Shown in pieces: positions 37,499 through 45,769 of a DNA stretch of 64,000 bases. The DNA lies in the NCBI GenBank assembly GCA_014323545.1, contig CP058647.1:1652001-1716000 (forward strand). The letters run 5' to 3'. Origin of the DNA: Hyphobacterium sp. CCMP332. GTDB taxonomy: Bacteria > Bacteroidota > Bacteroidia > Cytophagales > CCMP332. Position 1 is the stretch's first letter; every line of letters starts with the position of its first letter. Below the pieces are notes generated by a model. The model had not been told where the DNA came from, did no database searches, and saw only the letters and a program-made list of their open reading frames with translations. Position numbers and translations under genes: made by a program.

Positions 37499-37664
37499 GC
37501 TAAAACTGGGGTTTATTCTAAATCTTTTGGCGGGTTTTGCCATTCTGATAGCATCCGCATTTCGTTCCAGCCTTGCCGAAAGTTGGGCCTCATGGTACCC
37601 CCTGGCTTTTTTCTTTTTTGCTCTGTCGGGTTTGTATTATATACGTTGGAAAAGGGGAAGGTAA
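37491..37664 (+). CDS. Small membrane protein overlapping alkB stop
   Basis: A 57-residue ORF starting at GTG (37491), 8 bases inside the end of alkB. It has two hydrophobic helices (about 5-25 and 37-50) separated by RSSLAESWASW and ends with a basic tail (RWKRGR). The overlap implies translational coupling with alkB, so it may be a small accessory or assembly partner of the hydroxylase. The family is not recognised. Confidence 0.55.
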   Translation: MNRLKLGFILNLLAGFAILIASAFRSSLAESWASWYPLAFFFFALSGLYYIRWKRGR

Positions 37665-38087
37665 TTAGTTTCCAATTGCTGTCAGCACTACTATTCTTCT
37701 ACCCCCATTATTTCTATGCTCACAAAGATAAATCCCCTGCCAGGTTCCTAAATTGAGTCTGCCATTTGTAATAGGAATTGTCAAAGATGAATCGAGCAAA
37801 GATGCTTTAATATGAGCGGGCATGTCATCCGAGCCTTCAAAAGTATGTCGATAATAAGGAGCATTTTCCGGCACCATATTGTTAAAATGACTCTCGAAAT
37901 CTGTTCGAACGGTAGGATCGGCATTCTCATTAATACTGAGTGAAGCAGAAGTATGTTTTATAAACACCTGCAAAAACCCCGCATTAATGTTAGAAATCTC
38001 CGGAATGGATTTTAATATCTCATTTGTGATCAAATGAAACCCACGGGTTCGGCCATCCAGCGCTATTTCATTCTGAAATACTTTCAA
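37665..38087 (-). CDS. yjbQ: YjbQ/UPF0047 family protein
   Basis: A 140-residue protein of the YjbQ (UPF0047) family, described as having secondary thiamine phosphate synthase activity. It has the family's FIKHTSASLSINENADPTVRTDFE block (near 45-68, with the invariant His), the middle GSDDMPAHIKASLLDSSLTIPI and the final GTWQGIYLCEHRN. The real physiological substrate remains uncertain. The start is TTG at 38087, immediately after the TAA of the upstream OmpA gene, so the two are probably coupled. It is convergent with the small ORF after alkB. Confidence 0.92.
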   Translation of the reverse strand: MKVFQNEIALDGRTRGFHLITNEILKSIPEISNINAGFLQVFIKHTSASLSINENADPTVRTDFESHFNNMVPENAPYYRHTFEGSDDMPAHIKASLLDSSLTIPITNGRLNLGTWQGIYLCEHRNNGGRRIVVLTAIGN

Positions 38088-39248
38088 TTAATCTTTTGGA
38101 ATTCTTCTGAGTATGGTGAACTCAACTCTTCTATTATGTGCACGTCCTTCAATGTCGGCATTACTTGCCAGGGGAAATGCATCTCCTAGGCCATTGCAAA
38201 AGATTCTGTCTTCCTCAATTCCCTTTCTAGATAAATACGTTTTGACAGCTTCAGCTCTTGCCAAAGACAAATCAAAATTGTGTTTTTTATCCCCTGAATC
38301 ATCGGTATAGCCAACAAGGCTTAAATAAAAAGTTGGATTATTGTTTAGAATTTCAAGGATTTTATTAATCTGTTCTTCCGCATTGACCTCAAAATGACTG
38401 GAGTCTATGGCAAATTCAATATTTTCAATGATTAGAGGCTCATTCAATGGAAGAGAAAATGAATCAGCAGAGATTTGTTCATGTGTCCTGTAATCATAAC
38501 TATTTTCACAATCACATTCCTGCAAATTGCTTACTTCTTCCAGGCTGATGTCATCGATATAATAATAGGCAAAGTTTTCCCGCTCTTTGAAACTTCTCGG
38601 AGCTACTATTAATTTATCTGTAAAATCTACGGGTTGAAAATTTCCAATGGTGAGATAACGGGCACTTTTTTGAGCCGGCAATGGCAAACAAATTTGCATC
38701 CATTGGTTTTTGAGGTTTAAAAAATTTCCTGAATCCAGTTTTATTTGCGCTTCTTCCCGAATGGTAAATGCATGATCTTCTTTTATTCGCGATTTACTTA
38801 GAACAACTTCAAAATTGGATGTGGCATAATTCGAAAACTCTGAAAGTTTTACATAGGCTTTAAAACAATAATCTCTTTTCTTCTTGACTTTTGAATTAAG
38901 CTTTATTTGCAAATATTCTTTCCAGGGAACAAGGCCGTTTTCTACTTTGTGAAGATAAAATCCCGCCATCGCTTTGCCACTATGCGTTTTGCTTATCCCC
39001 ATATAACTTACAGGTATACCCGCACCATCCCGTCGCATGACAACTGGATTGGTAGTGCTGTAACATTCGTGAAAAAAATCCGGGTTTCCCGTATTGGGGC
39101 TGGTCCAGTTTTCAGCCAATTCGATCTGCCCTTTTTCTCCCGGACAGGAAGAATAGATTTCAAAACCACCATTGGGTACTAGGTTCTGAGAAAAAGCAGG
39201 AAAGAATCCGAAACTTATAGCCAGGCATAGATGGATTATTTTTCCCAT
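38088..39248 (-). CDS. OmpA-family secreted protein
   Basis: A 386-residue protein with signal peptide MGKIIHLCLAISFGFFPAFSQ. Residues about 22-240 look like a beta-sandwich carbohydrate-binding-like domain starting NLVPNGGFEIYSSCPG, common in exported Cytophagales proteins. Residues about 270-385 are an OmpA C-terminal domain: NIEFAIDSSHFEVNAEEQIN, VGYTDDSGDKKHNFDLSLARAEAV and SNADIEGRAHNRRVEF, which binds peptidoglycan. Its start overlaps the 3' end of the small coiled-coil gene by 13 bases. Confidence 0.9.
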   Translation of the reverse strand: MGKIIHLCLAISFGFFPAFSQNLVPNGGFEIYSSCPGEKGQIELAENWTSPNTGNPDFFHECYSTTNPVVMRRDGAGIPVSYMGISKTHSGKAMAGFYLHKVENGLVPWKEYLQIKLNSKVKKKRDYCFKAYVKLSEFSNYATSNFEVVLSKSRIKEDHAFTIREEAQIKLDSGNFLNLKNQWMQICLPLPAQKSARYLTIGNFQPVDFTDKLIVAPRSFKERENFAYYYIDDISLEEVSNLQECDCENSYDYRTHEQISADSFSLPLNEPLIIENIEFAIDSSHFEVNAEEQINKILEILNNNPTFYLSLVGYTDDSGDKKHNFDLSLARAEAVKTYLSRKGIEEDRIFCNGLGDAFPLASNADIEGRAHNRRVEFTILRRIPKD

Positions 39249-39439
39249 AAAATTTCCTTTAAATCATCGTTGTGCTGGATCAACCATTCGCTTATGTTAT
39301 CGAGGGTATCCAGTTCTTCCTCGTCTTCTTCAGAAATGGCTTCTTCTTTTTCTTCAGAAAGCAGATCCTTGAGACTTTCAGAGATCTTCTCAATTTGATG
39401 AGTGATTGATCTAAGCTTTTGTTTTCCTTCGGAAGTCAT
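39236..39439 (-). CDS. Small acidic coiled-coil protein
   Basis: A 67-residue protein, predicted as two amphipathic helices: residues 5-30 (LRSITHQIEKISESLKDLL) and 43-65 (LDNISEWLIQHNDDLKEIL), joined by a Glu-rich linker. There is no signal peptide. The gene overlaps the OmpA gene start by 13 bases, so it leads that operon. No family is recognised; it may be a small adaptor or regulatory protein. Confidence 0.6.
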   Translation of the reverse strand: MTSEGKQKLRSITHQIEKISESLKDLLSEEKEEAISEEDEEELDTLDNISEWLIQHNDDLKEILWEK

Positions 39440-39580
39440 TTTGTATTATTAATTGATTGTAAAGTAGCTAAATGAAACAATTGCTTGCAATAAGGATTCC
39501 AAATTATAATAATTTTGTTTTTAACGCATTATCTCTTTGTATTTCCGTGTATAGCAATCTATTATTTCAGCTAAAAACCA

Positions 39581-39588
39581 TAGTTTTG
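39581..39588 (+). promoter_or_regulatory. secA -7 promoter element (TAGTTTTG)
   Basis: An exact TAnnTTTG match 20 bases upstream of the secA ATG predicts a leader of about 12 bases. No clear TTG is present 19 bases further upstream. Confidence 0.45.
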
Positions 39589-39607
39589 CACTCCAAAATC
39601 GATTTTA

Positions 39608-42600
39608 ATGATCAATTTAATTACCAAAGGACTTTCTAAAATTTTCGGAACCAAATCCGAAAGAGATATAAAGGAAATTCTTCCCCTTGTTGAAAAAATT
39701 AACGAGGAATATTCAAAACTGGATAAACTAAGTCACGATGAGCTAAGAGGCGAAACGGAAAAGTTAAGAAGCTATCTTGAAAAAGCGCTTTCCGGGATTG
39801 ATAAACAGATTGAAGATCTTAAGCAAAAAGTCGCCGACAACCCCGACCTGGGCATTCATGAAAAAGAGGACATTTTTAATCAGGTAGATGGCCTGGAAGA
39901 AAAGCGTTTTGAAGCACTTGAAAAGGAACTTTTAGAAATTCTACCCAAAGCCTTTGCGATTGTCAAGGAAACGGCCAATCGATTTAAGTCCAACGAAACC
40001 ATCAAGGTAAAAGCGAGTTTTTTTGATAAACAAATAGCCCAAAACAATGACTATGTTTCAGTAGAAGGTGATTATGCCCTATGGTCAAATTCGTGGGAAG
40101 CAGCCGGAAATAGAATCACCTGGGATATGCTCCATTACGATGTTCAGCTTATAGGAGGAATTGTATTGCATCAGGGAAAAATAGCTGAAATGGCTACCGG
40201 TGAAGGAAAAACGCTTGTTGCAACACTGCCGGCCTTTTTGAATGCCCTTTCAAAAAGAGGTGTTCACATTGTAACGGTAAACGACTATCTGGCGCGCAGG
40301 GATTCAGAATGGATGGGTCCGATTTTTGAATTTCACGGTATGAGCGTGGATTGTATCGATAAGCACGAACCTCATTCGGATGGAAGAAAAAAAGCATACA
40401 ATTCTGACATCGCATACGGCACGAATAATGAATTTGGTTTTGATTATTTGCGCGATAATATGTCGAGGAACCCCGAAGATCTTGTGCAAAGAAAATTGCA
40501 CTATGCAATGGTCGATGAGGTGGATTCGGTGCTTGTGGATGATGCAAGAACGCCTTTAATAATTTCCGGGCCGGTTCCTGAAAGCGAAGCAAAACACGAA
40601 TTTCATGAACTAAAACCGAGGATTGCCAAGCTTGTAGATGCCCAGAGAAAGTTGGTAAGTGATTATCTCAATCAGGCTAAAAAGTCAATTAAGGAAAACA
40701 ATGAAAAAGAAGGCGGATTGCCTCTTTTTCGTACCTACCGAGGTATGCCTAAATACAAGCCTCTGATAAAATTTCTCAGTGAAACAGGCATGCGTCAGAT
40801 TCTTCAGAAAACGGAGAATTTCTATTTACAAGACAACTCAAAAATGATGCCTGAGGCTGATGAGCCTTTGTATTTCACCATTGATGAAAAAAACAATAAT
40901 ATCGAGCTTACTGAAAAAGGTATTGATTTAATAACCGGAGAAGGTGAAGACGCTTCATTTTTTATTCTTCCTGACATAGCCATAGAAATTGGAAATATCG
41001 AGAATGCAGATGACCTCGACCCTAAAGAAAAAGCCAAACAAAAAGAAAAACTGATCAAGGATTACGGTGAAAAAACCAAAAGAATTCACACCATCAATCA
41101 ACTTCTGAAAGCCTATACCTTATTTGAGAAAGATGTTGAATACATCATACAGGAAAACAAAATCATGATCGTCGATGAACAGACCGGTCGTGTTATGGAT
41201 GGCAGAAGGTATTCTGATGGATTGCATCAGGCCATTGAAGCTAAAGAGAATGTTAAAGTTGAGAAAGCCACCCAAACTTATGCAACTGTAACACTCCAGA
41301 ATTATTTCAGGATGTACAACAAACTGTCGGGGATGACAGGTACTGCCGAAACAGAAGCCGGAGAATTTTGGGAAATCTACAAACTTGATGTGGTCGTAAT
41401 ACCAACCAATGTTCCAATTGTCCGTGACGACAGACAAGACAAGGTCTTCAAAACGGTTCGTGAAAAATACAATGCTGTAATTGATGAGATATCTGAATTG
41501 GCAGATGCCGGAAGACCGATACTGGTCGGTACCACATCGGTGGAAAATTCAGAAATAATTAGCCGAATGCTGAAGTTGAGAAACATCAAGCACCAGGTAC
41601 TCAATGCAAAACAACATCAAAAAGAGGCTGAAGTTGTTGCTGAGGCAGGAAAACCATCGACTGTTACTATTGCCACCAATATGGCGGGTAGAGGTACAGA
41701 TATTAAGCTGACTCCCGAATCAAAACAAGCAGGAGGTTTGGCCATAGTCGGTACAGAAAGGCATGAATCCAGAAGGGTTGACCGTCAGCTTAGGGGCCGG
41801 GCAGGTAGGCAGGGTGACCCAGGGTCTTCACAATTTTTTGTGAGTTTGGAAGATAATCTGATGCGACTCTTTGGTTCGGATAGAATTGCAAGAGTGATGG
41901 ACCGACTGGGGCTTGAAGAGGGAGAGGTTATTCAACATTCAATGGTTTCCAGTAGCATTGAAAGAGCACAGAAAAAAGTTGAAGAAAATAATTTTGGAAT
42001 TCGAAAAAGATTGCTCGAATACGATGATGTGATGAATTCTCAAAGAGAGGTGATTTATTCGAGAAGAAAAAATGCACTTTTTGGTGAAAGATTGGCCTTC
42101 GATATCATGAATATGATTTATGATATTTCCGAAGAATTAATTATTTCCTATGGTGGTTCCGAAAATTATGAAGGGTTTAAACTGGATTGTATTACGCTAC
42201 TTTCCATCGATCCTTCTATAAGCGAGGATGAATTAAAAAAAGCAAATCTTCCGGAATTGACCGAGAAATTGTATGATCAGGCCTATTCGCATTATTTGGA
42301 AAAAAACAAACAAATTGCCGAGAAGACCTTCCCGGTAATTAAAGATGTTTTTGATACTAAAGGCGCTACCGTTGAAAATATAGTTGTTCCATTTACAGAT
42401 GGAAATAAACAAATACAGGTTGTCAGTAATTTAAAGCAGGCCGTCAATACGAAAAATAAAGACCTTGTACTTTCGCTGGAGAAGTTTTCCACACTTGCTA
42501 TAATTGATCAGGCCTGGAAGGAACATTTAAGAGAAATGGACGACCTGAAACAGTCTGTACAAGGGGCTGTCTATGAGCAAAAAGACCCATTGCTGATTTA

Positions 42601-42973
42601 TAAGTTTGAAGCATTTGAATTATTCAAGGCATTCCTTTCGAGGATTAATAGAGAGATCTCTTCATTCCTTTTAAAAGCTGATTTGCCAAAAGAGAGCGCC
42701 CAGGATGTAAGAGAAGCAAGGGAGGTTCGCAGAAGACAAGAAAAATTAAATACAAAGAAAGAAGAGGCCGGTTCCCTTCTGTCCGGTGGTGGCGGCCAGG
42801 CGAATAGAACTCAGGCACCAAGCATTACTGCACCTGTGAAATCAAAAAAGGTTGCCGGAAGAAATGATCGTGTCACGGTTCAGTATGCCGATGGCAGTAT
42901 TAAAAAAGATGTTAAGTTTAAAACCGTCGAACAAGACGTATTAAATAATAAATGCGTTTTACTGGAAAATTAA
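39608..42973 (+). CDS. secA: Preprotein translocase ATPase SecA
   Basis: A 1121-residue SecA, longer than the 901 of E. coli but normal for Bacteroidota, which carry insertions (here about residues 340-395 and 430-500). The Q motif region precedes Walker A MATGEGKT (about 196-203). Walker B is AMVDEVDSVLVDDA. NBD2 has TNMAGRGTDIKL and RQLRGRAGRQGDPGSSQF. The C-terminus lacks the zinc-binding CxC motif and instead ends in a Bacteroidota-type tail (VTVQYADGSIKKDVKF). It drives preproteins through SecYEG. It is followed after one base by a SPOR lipoprotein gene. Confidence 0.97.
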   Translation: MINLITKGLSKIFGTKSERDIKEILPLVEKINEEYSKLDKLSHDELRGETEKLRSYLEKALSGIDKQIEDLKQKVADNPDLGIHEKEDIFNQVDGLEEKRFEALEKELLEILPKAFAIVKETANRFKSNETIKVKASFFDKQIAQNNDYVSVEGDYALWSNSWEAAGNRITWDMLHYDVQLIGGIVLHQGKIAEMATGEGKTLVATLPAFLNALSKRGVHIVTVNDYLARRDSEWMGPIFEFHGMSVDCIDKHEPHSDGRKKAYNSDIAYGTNNEFGFDYLRDNMSRNPEDLVQRKLHYAMVDEVDSVLVDDARTPLIISGPVPESEAKHEFHELKPRIAKLVDAQRKLVSDYLNQAKKSIKENNEKEGGLPLFRTYRGMPKYKPLIKFLSETGMRQILQKTENFYLQDNSKMMPEADEPLYFTIDEKNNNIELTEKGIDLITGEGEDASFFILPDIAIEIGNIENADDLDPKEKAKQKEKLIKDYGEKTKRIHTINQLLKAYTLFEKDVEYIIQENKIMIVDEQTGRVMDGRRYSDGLHQAIEAKENVKVEKATQTYATVTLQNYFRMYNKLSGMTGTAETEAGEFWEIYKLDVVVIPTNVPIVRDDRQDKVFKTVREKYNAVIDEISELADAGRPILVGTTSVENSEIISRMLKLRNIKHQVLNAKQHQKEAEVVAEAGKPSTVTIATNMAGRGTDIKLTPESKQAGGLAIVGTERHESRRVDRQLRGRAGRQGDPGSSQFFVSLEDNLMRLFGSDRIARVMDRLGLEEGEVIQHSMVSSSIERAQKKVEENNFGIRKRLLEYDDVMNSQREVIYSRRKNALFGERLAFDIMNMIYDISEELIISYGGSENYEGFKLDCITLLSIDPSISEDELKKANLPELTEKLYDQAYSHYLEKNKQIAEKTFPVIKDVFDTKGATVENIVVPFTDGNKQIQVVSNLKQAVNTKNKDLVLSLEKFSTLAIIDQAWKEHLREMDDLKQSVQGAVYEQKDPLLIYKFEAFELFKAFLSRINREISSFLLKADLPKESAQDVREAREVRRRQEKLNTKKEEAGSLLSGGGGQANRTQAPSITAPVKSKKVAGRNDRVTVQYADGSIKKDVKFKTVEQDVLNNKCVLLEN

Positions 42974-42974
42974 A

Positions 42975-43520
42975 ATGAGCTTTTTTTCAAAGTGGATATT
43001 GGTAATTTTGATGCCTTTCTTGGCCTGCAAAAGTGTGCAGAGCCAGAAAAATCCACTGAGTCAAAGACAGTATATTAATTTCGATAGTTTACGGCCCACT
43101 TTCCCTGCTTTTCATTTGGATTCTATAATGGTCAGGGAAGACCATTTAAAAAAAGACTCTGTTTTTCTGGAAAATTCTGATTTTTTCATGAGCAATAATC
43201 GTTTTTCAGATAGTTTGCTTGTCTTAATGGATACCTTATCCAAACTCAACAAATCCGTCCCTTATTATGGTTATCGAATTGTTTTATACAATGGTTCAGA
43301 TAGAAAAAAAGCCATTTTTGAAAGAGGAAAAGCCCTGAAAATTCTGGATGACAAAACGGAGGTATATATGAATTACCAAAGGCCTTACTTCAAAGTAAAG
43401 GTGGGCAATTATTATGATCGGATAACGGCATATTCAACCTATTTAAAACTAAAAGCCGCTATCCCAACAGCACTATTGGTTCCGGAAGTTATAGACTTGG
43501 ATAAAATTCAATTTCATTAA
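42975..43520 (+). CDS. SPOR-domain-like lipoprotein
   Basis: A 181-residue exported protein with a lipoprotein signal (ILVILMPFLACKS, Cys lipidated) and a polar linker. Residues about 95-175 show a SPOR-like fold: YGYRIVLYNGSDRKKAIFERGKAL, then VYMNYQRPYFKVKVGNYYDRITAYSTYLKLKA. SPOR domains bind denuded septal peptidoglycan, so a link to cell division or envelope is plausible. It lies between secA and an M20 hydrolase with 1-base spacing and a 1-base overlap, so the three genes form one transcript. Confidence 0.75.
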   Translation: MSFFSKWILVILMPFLACKSVQSQKNPLSQRQYINFDSLRPTFPAFHLDSIMVREDHLKKDSVFLENSDFFMSNNRFSDSLLVLMDTLSKLNKSVPYYGYRIVLYNGSDRKKAIFERGKALKILDDKTEVYMNYQRPYFKVKVGNYYDRITAYSTYLKLKAAIPTALLVPEVIDLDKIQFH

Positions 43521-44710
43521 TGGATATTAAAAATGAAATATTAAAGCTGGCTGCAGAAAACAAACAAAGGGTCATTGAATTTAGACATTACCTTCACGCC
43601 CATCCGGAATTGTCTTTTCAAGAATACGATACAGCTAAATTTATTTCTAAAGTTTTAGAAAAATACGGCATTGAACATCAAACAGGTGTTGCGGATACAG
43701 GAATAGTCGCATACGTGCGTGGAAAAAATGCAGATAAAAGAACCATTGCCCTAAGAGCTGATATAGATGCCTTGCCAATCAAAGAAGAAAATGAGGTCCC
43801 CTATAAATCAAAAAATGAAGGTGTTATGCATGCTTGCGGCCATGATGTCCATTCTTCTTCGTTATTGGGAACGGCAATAATTTTAAATAACCTTAATGAC
43901 CATTTTGAGGGAACAGTAAAAATGCTTTTTCAGCCCGGAGAGGAAAAAATACCGGGTGGTGCCACTTTAATGATCAAAGCCGGAGCTCTTGAAAGCCCAA
44001 AACCAAAAAGCATTCTTGGACAACATGTGATGCCTTACCTTCCTGTAGGAACAATAGGTTTCAGAGAGGGTATGTATATGGCCAGCGCTGATGAAATTTA
44101 TATTACGATTATCGGTAAAGGAGGCCATGCAGCGATGCCTGAAAACCTTGTGGATCCTGTTGCCATTCAGGCGCAAATGATTACTGCATTGCAACAGGTG
44201 ATTTCAAGAAATGCTCCACCTAAAATACCGAGTGTATTGTCTTTCGGCAAGATTGAAGCCAATGGAGCTACCAATGTTATTCCCAATGAAGTTTATATTG
44301 AAGGCACATTCAGAACTATGAATGAGGAGTGGCGAAATAAAGCGCATACACTCATTAAAAAAGTAGCTTCAGGAATTTGCGAAAGCTTTGGAGCCGAATG
44401 TAAAATTGAAGTGCGCAAAGGTTACCCTTATCTGGAAAATGAACCCGGACTGACCAAAAGAATGAAAGAAGCCGCTATTGAGCTTTTGGGAAAAGACAAA
44501 GTAGTGGATCTGGATATTTGGCTTGCCGGAGAGGATTTTGCTTTTTACTCTCAAATAATGGATGCCTGTTTTTATAGGCTCGGCGTAGCAAATGAAGCTA
44601 AGGGCATTACCTCAGGAGTCCATACACCCACCTTTAATATCGATGAGGATGCGCTTGAGATAGGTTCTGCATTGATGGCCTGGCTGGCGGTTAAAGAATT
44701 GGAATGCTAA
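43520..44710 (+). CDS. M20D family amidohydrolase
   Basis: A 396-residue metallo-amidohydrolase of the IAA-amino acid hydrolase/N-acyl amino acid amidase type. Visible landmarks are LRADIDALPIKEENEV, MHACGHDVHSS (metal Cys and His near 103-107), FQPGEEKIPGG (Glu near 138), GQHVMPYLPVG and the last metal His in SGVHTPTFNIDEDAL. It would remove an acyl group from N-acyl amino acids, with two metals. Its ATG overlaps the stop of the SPOR lipoprotein gene. A paralogue lies at 56823. The natural substrate is unknown. Confidence 0.93.
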   Translation: MDIKNEILKLAAENKQRVIEFRHYLHAHPELSFQEYDTAKFISKVLEKYGIEHQTGVADTGIVAYVRGKNADKRTIALRADIDALPIKEENEVPYKSKNEGVMHACGHDVHSSSLLGTAIILNNLNDHFEGTVKMLFQPGEEKIPGGATLMIKAGALESPKPKSILGQHVMPYLPVGTIGFREGMYMASADEIYITIIGKGGHAAMPENLVDPVAIQAQMITALQQVISRNAPPKIPSVLSFGKIEANGATNVIPNEVYIEGTFRTMNEEWRNKAHTLIKKVASGICESFGAECKIEVRKGYPYLENEPGLTKRMKEAAIELLGKDKVVDLDIWLAGEDFAFYSQIMDACFYRLGVANEAKGITSGVHTPTFNIDEDALEIGSALMAWLAVKELEC

Positions 44711-44776
44711 TTATTAGCCAAAAACTATCATTAAATAACATAGCAAGAGATTACATTAGTCGTTTAATATAGATTA

Positions 44777-45769
44777 TTATTTAACAACTAACTTCTTTTT
44801 GTGTATTTCTTCAGAGTGCAATTTCAACTCTATAATGTAGACCCCAGACTTTAAATTTAGATTATTAGGATCGTTGCTTGAGTTTCGAACTTCTTTCGAA
44901 TTTAAGTCCAAAATCCTCCAGTTTTTTACCTTTTCAGAAATCTTAATAGAATTTATCAGAGGGTTTGGAAAAACCAAAACTTCCTTATTGTTTAATTCTG
45001 AAATTGCACTGATATTGGATAATATTTCACCCACCCACATTGAATATTGCAATGCCGATGGATGAAGGCCATCATTGGCAACCAATTGCGGATTAACCAG
45101 CCCAAGTCGTGAAATGCTTGTTACATTGATGTACCGAACACCCAGGCTATCGCATACTGATTTTTTCACCAGATTGAAATCATCAATTTCCGAGCTTATT
45201 TGCGCTGAAGCTAGAGATGCCTGGCCAAAAGGTGTGTAGGCATAATCGGGTATGCTCAAAACCAATACATTATCAAATGATTGTTTTGCCTTTTCTTTGG
45301 CTTTACTTATCAAAATGATCAAGTCTCTTTTATAGTCAGAAATACTTGCTCTTTGAAATTGATTATTCACTCCTATACATAGGCTCACCAAATCAAAATC
45401 ATTAGGAGGGTTTACATTTTGTATGTTTTGTATCAATTCAGTGGTTTTCCACCCCGTTTGTGCAATGTATGTGAGATTGCTATTTGATATTCCTCTGGAA
45501 GCCAATGAGTCTACAAATTGTAGTGGCCATCGCTGGGTGATTGAAACTGATTGCCCTATTGTATAAGAATCTCCAAGTGCTAAAAATTTATAATTGATAG
45601 GTAATTGATTTAACTGAGCAAAACTTATCCCATGAGTTATCAGAATAGTCAAAAAACTAAAAAAGAGATAACTTTTTGTTTTCTTTAGGTGTAATAATGT
45701 TTCGACCCGTGCTATTTTAATGTGTTTGAGTTTACCTGAATGAGCTGAGAAAATTTCCTTTTGATACAT
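44777..45769 (-). CDS. SGNH/GDSL hydrolase with T9SS sorting domain
   Basis: A 330-residue exported esterase-like protein. The signal peptide is KSYLFFSFLTILITHGISFAQ. The SGNH blocks follow: FLALGDSYTIGQS (catalytic Ser, near 65), a Gly in QTGW, VSLCIGVNNQF (Asn) and NDGLHPSALQY (Asp and His, near 240). From about 258 there is a T9SS type A C-terminal domain (VFPNPLINSIKIS to the Lys-rich end). The only ATG is at 45769, giving an unusually long leader before the hydrophobic core. Its 5' end overlaps the divergent kinase start by 9 bases. Confidence 0.88.
   Translation of the reverse strand: MYQKEIFSAHSGKLKHIKIARVETLLHLKKTKSYLFFSFLTILITHGISFAQLNQLPINYKFLALGDSYTIGQSVSITQRWPLQFVDSLASRGISNSNLTYIAQTGWKTTELIQNIQNVNPPNDFDLVSLCIGVNNQFQRASISDYKRDLIILISKAKEKAKQSFDNVLVLSIPDYAYTPFGQASLASAQISSEIDDFNLVKKSVCDSLGVRYINVTSISRLGLVNPQLVANDGLHPSALQYSMWVGEILSNISAISELNNKEVLVFPNPLINSIKISEKVKNWRILDLNSKEVRNSSNDPNNLNLKSGVYIIELKLHSEEIHKKKLVVK

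Noticed and set aside
40194-40592. 132-codon minus-strand ORF inside secA
   Set aside because: Antisense to the SecA nucleotide-binding core; its composition (His, Pro and Arg rich) is that of a shadow frame.
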